Source: CAWCXF01 sp963799455 (GTDB lineage Bacteria > Pseudomonadota > Alphaproteobacteria > Rhodobacterales > Rhodobacteraceae). From it: DNA of 64,000 bases. The position numbers were made by a program, and so were the translations under genes. Positions 62,242 through 64,000 of the stretch are shown here, piece by piece. Under the pieces are notes generated by a model. The model ran no database searches. It saw only the letters and a list, made by a program, of their open reading frames with translations, and was not told where the DNA came from. The first letter of the stretch is position 1, and each line of letters begins with the position of its first letter. Where the stretch lies: contig CAWCXF010000007.1 of the NCBI GenBank assembly GCA_963799455.1, positions 1,178,001 through 1,242,000 of the forward strand. The letters run 5' to 3'.

Positions 62242-63720
62242 TCAGGCGAGCATGGCGATCGGGGCCTCCAGGTTCTCGACGATCGCCTGGAGGAAGCGCG
62301 CGCCGAGCGCGCCGTCGATGACGCGGTGATCGACCGAGAGCGTCGCCGTCATGACGGTGGCGGCCTCGACGGCGCCGTCCTCGCCCACCACGGGGCGCCT
62401 CGTCCCCGCGCCCACCGCCAGGATCGAGCCGTGGGGCGGGTTGATCACCGCGTCGAAGCTGTCGATGCCGAACATGCCGAGGTTCGAGACGGCGAAGGAG
62501 CCGCCGGCATACTCCTCGGGGCGCAGCTTGCGGGCGCGGGCGCGCTCGGCGAGATCCTTCATCTCGGCGGAGAGCGCCGAGAGCGACTTGAGATGCGCGT
62601 CGCGCAGCACCGGCGTGAAGAGCCCGCCCTCGACGGCGACGGCGACGGCCACGTCGGAGGGCGCGATCCTCAGGATCCGGTCGCCGGCCCAGACGGCGTT
62701 GGCGTCGGGCACGGCCTGGAGCGCGAGCGCGCCGGCCTTGACGACGAAGTCGTTGACCGAGAGCTTGACGCCTCGGGGCTTGAGCGTCTCGTTGAGCTGC
62801 GAGCGGAACGCGAGGAGCGCGTCGAAGCGGATCTCGCGGCGCAGGTAGAAGTGCGGGATGGTCTGCTTGGCCTCGGCGAGCCGGGCAGCGATCGTGCGGC
62901 GCATCCCGTCGAGGCGGATCTCCTCGTGCGGGCGGTCGGCGTAGGCCTTGACGATCGCCTCGGCCGAGGGGCCGGTCGGCGCGGGGGCGGTCACGGGGGC
63001 GGTCACGGGGGCGGTGGGCATGGGGGCGGTGGGCATGACCTCGCCGGGCCGGGTCTCCGCACCGGGCTCGGCGGTGGTCGCAGACGCGGCCTTCGGCTTG
63101 GCGGACTCCACGTCGGCCTTGACGATGCGGCCGTGGGGGCCCGAGCCCTTGATCGCGGCGAGGTCGAGCCCGCGCTCCTCGGCGATGCGCCGCGCGAGGG
63201 GGGAGGCGAAGAGGCGCTCGCCGTTCGCGCGCGCCTCGGGGGCGGAGGCCGCAGCGGGCGCGTCCGCCCCGGTGGGCGCGTTCGCCCCGGTGGGTTCGGG
63301 GGGCGGGGCGGCGTCCGTCCCCCGGCCGCCGGCGGGCGCGGCCTCCCGGCCGTGGTCGGCGCCCGCGTGGGGGTTGCGGCCGTAGCCCTTCGCGGGCTCC
63401 AGCGCGTCGGAGCCCTGGTGGGGGGCGACGTGGGACGAGCCGTCGGGCTCGGCGTCCTCGATGGCGGAGGCGTCCTCGCCCTCCGCCAGAAGCACCGCGA
63501 TGGGGGTGTTGACGCGCACGCCCTCGGTGCCCTCGGCGACGATGATCCGGCCCACCGTGCCGTCGTCCACGGCCTCGAACTCCATGGTGGCCTTGTCGGT
63601 CTCGATCTCGGCCAGAAGATCGCCGGACGACACGGTGTCGCCCTCCTTCACCAGCCATCTGGTCAGCGTGCCCTCCTCCATGGTGGGGGACAGGGCGGGC
63701 ATGAGGATCTCGGTGGGCAT
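62242..63720 (-). CDS. pdhC: Dihydrolipoamide acetyltransferase, E2 of pyruvate dehydrogenase
   Basis: A 492-residue E2. An N-terminal lipoyl domain carries Lys43 in ETDKATMEFEAVDD. A long Ala/Pro/Gly linker includes several short repeats (PTAPMPTAP, VTAPVTAP). A peripheral-subunit-binding domain (FASPLARRIAEERGLDLAAIKGSGPHGRIVKADVE) comes next, then the catalytic acetyltransferase domain ending in LSVDHRVIDGALGARFL with the active His. It transfers acetyl groups to CoA in the pyruvate dehydrogenase core. It is convergent with cysE, 10 bp apart. The E1 genes would be expected upstream but the window turns AT-richer instead. Confidence 0.94.
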   Translation of the reverse strand: MPTEILMPALSPTMEEGTLTRWLVKEGDTVSSGDLLAEIETDKATMEFEAVDDGTVGRIIVAEGTEGVRVNTPIAVLLAEGEDASAIEDAEPDGSSHVAPHQGSDALEPAKGYGRNPHAGADHGREAAPAGGRGTDAAPPPEPTGANAPTGADAPAAASAPEARANGERLFASPLARRIAEERGLDLAAIKGSGPHGRIVKADVESAKPKAASATTAEPGAETRPGEVMPTAPMPTAPVTAPVTAPAPTGPSAEAIVKAYADRPHEEIRLDGMRRTIAARLAEAKQTIPHFYLRREIRFDALLAFRSQLNETLKPRGVKLSVNDFVVKAGALALQAVPDANAVWAGDRILRIAPSDVAVAVAVEGGLFTPVLRDAHLKSLSALSAEMKDLAERARARKLRPEEYAGGSFAVSNLGMFGIDSFDAVINPPHGSILAVGAGTRRPVVGEDGAVEAATVMTATLSVDHRVIDGALGARFLQAIVENLEAPIAMLA

Positions 63721-63741
63721 GTTGTCCTCAATCTCTATCTA

Positions 63742-64000
63742 CTACGCAGATTGTGACATGAGGATTTGCCCCAATACTGAATGTGGGTATCGGCCCGTCC
63801 CTCTTCTCGTCAAGGTGGTGAGGCGAATTTCCAGCCCCTTCCTGTTGTTGAGAACACGATCTATTATCTCGTCTGGTATCAAGTAATGGGACAGAAGGGC
63901 CTTGGCCGCAGTAAGCACTCTGTCCCGAGACATCCTATGGACCGGCCTGCGCGCTTCGAAGACGACTTCGAGGCTGTCGAAAACCTGAAACTGCCATAGC
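63742..64000 (-). CDS. 3' end of an unknown gene, open at the window edge
   Basis: On the minus strand the frame is open from the window edge to the stop at 63742, at least 85 codons. An internal ATG at 63933 could start a 63-residue protein (MSRDRVLTAAKALLSHYLIPDEII...). The upstream in-frame sequence (FQVFDSLEVVFEARRPVHR) also looks coding, so a partial gene is preferred. Base composition (many A/T codons) is clearly unlike the rest of the window, suggesting recent transfer. It ends 21 bp before pdhC on the same strand. Not recognised. Confidence 0.5.
   Translation of the reverse strand, partial: LWQFQVFDSLEVVFEARRPVHRMSRDRVLTAAKALLSHYLIPDEIIDRVLNNRKGLEIRLTTLTRRGTGRYPHSVLGQILMSQSA

Overview
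The window is very GC-rich and reads as an alphaproteobacterium of the Rhodobacterales (Rhodobacteraceae/Paracoccaceae). The clearest marker is a complete Rhodobacter-type gene transfer agent (GTA) cluster with cysE beside it. A pdhC-type E2, glnB-glnA, tig and short overlapping ATGA operons agree with this. Genus is not determined; the base composition would fit high-GC lineages such as Amaricoccus, Albimonas or Oceanicella (inference only).

Layout. 1-6780: tRNA-Gly(TCC), a frameshifted MsbA-type ABC exporter, an acyl-CoA synthetase, and an exported trio (L,D-transpeptidase, DsbA-like protein, DUF3047 protein). 6780-11030: an insertion-sequence graveyard with decayed IS3, IS5, IS110 and IS30 remnants full of small tandem duplications. 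11035-16668: a sigma-54 activator among proteins of unknown function, including a four-gene operon with a beta-propeller-like protein. 16733-23707: two identical, inverted 1049-bp IS5-family (IS903-like) elements enclosing the remains of a propane-type soluble diiron monooxygenase operon. What remains is the reductase C-terminus, small hydroxylase subunit, coupling protein, amidohydrolase, DUF59 protein and GroEL N-terminus. The hydroxylase large subunit is absent and several remaining genes carry 1-bp indels. 23768-27743: glnA, glnB and a bifunctional NAD(P)HX repair enzyme. 27810-29281: tRNA-Leu(TAG) and trigger factor. 29482-35155: broken marC, a PQQ-type sugar dehydrogenase, rpsF-rpsR-rplI, two small envelope proteins and a broken asparagine-synthetase-like gene. 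35353-37638: a YceI protein facing a cytochrome b561-YceI fusion, then a 17-bp minisatellite. 37856-43470: fabD-fabG-acpP, a PilZ protein and fabF-mltG. 43498-60775: the GTA cluster, terminase to tail, with a frameshifted portal gene and an IS21 element between g14 and g15. 60981-64000: a DksA-like protein, cysE, pdhC and the 3' end of an unknown gene in a lower-GC tail.

How the parts work together. The GTA genes run in order from packaging (g1-g2) through head (g3-g8) to tail, baseplate and cell-wall entry (g9-g16), behind a consensus promoter at 43498. A strong intrinsic terminator sits between terminase and portal. The monooxygenase remnant would have oxidised short alkanes or ketone/alcohol derivatives, with dedicated maturation (DUF59, GroEL) and a downstream amidohydrolase. 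It cannot work as it stands. The sigma-54 regulator about 4 kb upstream is of the type that controls such operons.

Caution: at least seven otherwise well-conserved genes differ from an intact frame by a single base, mostly in short G/C runs. Either this genome is decaying or the assembly has residual indel errors; raw-read support decides which. Functions are from motif recognition only; no database search was run.
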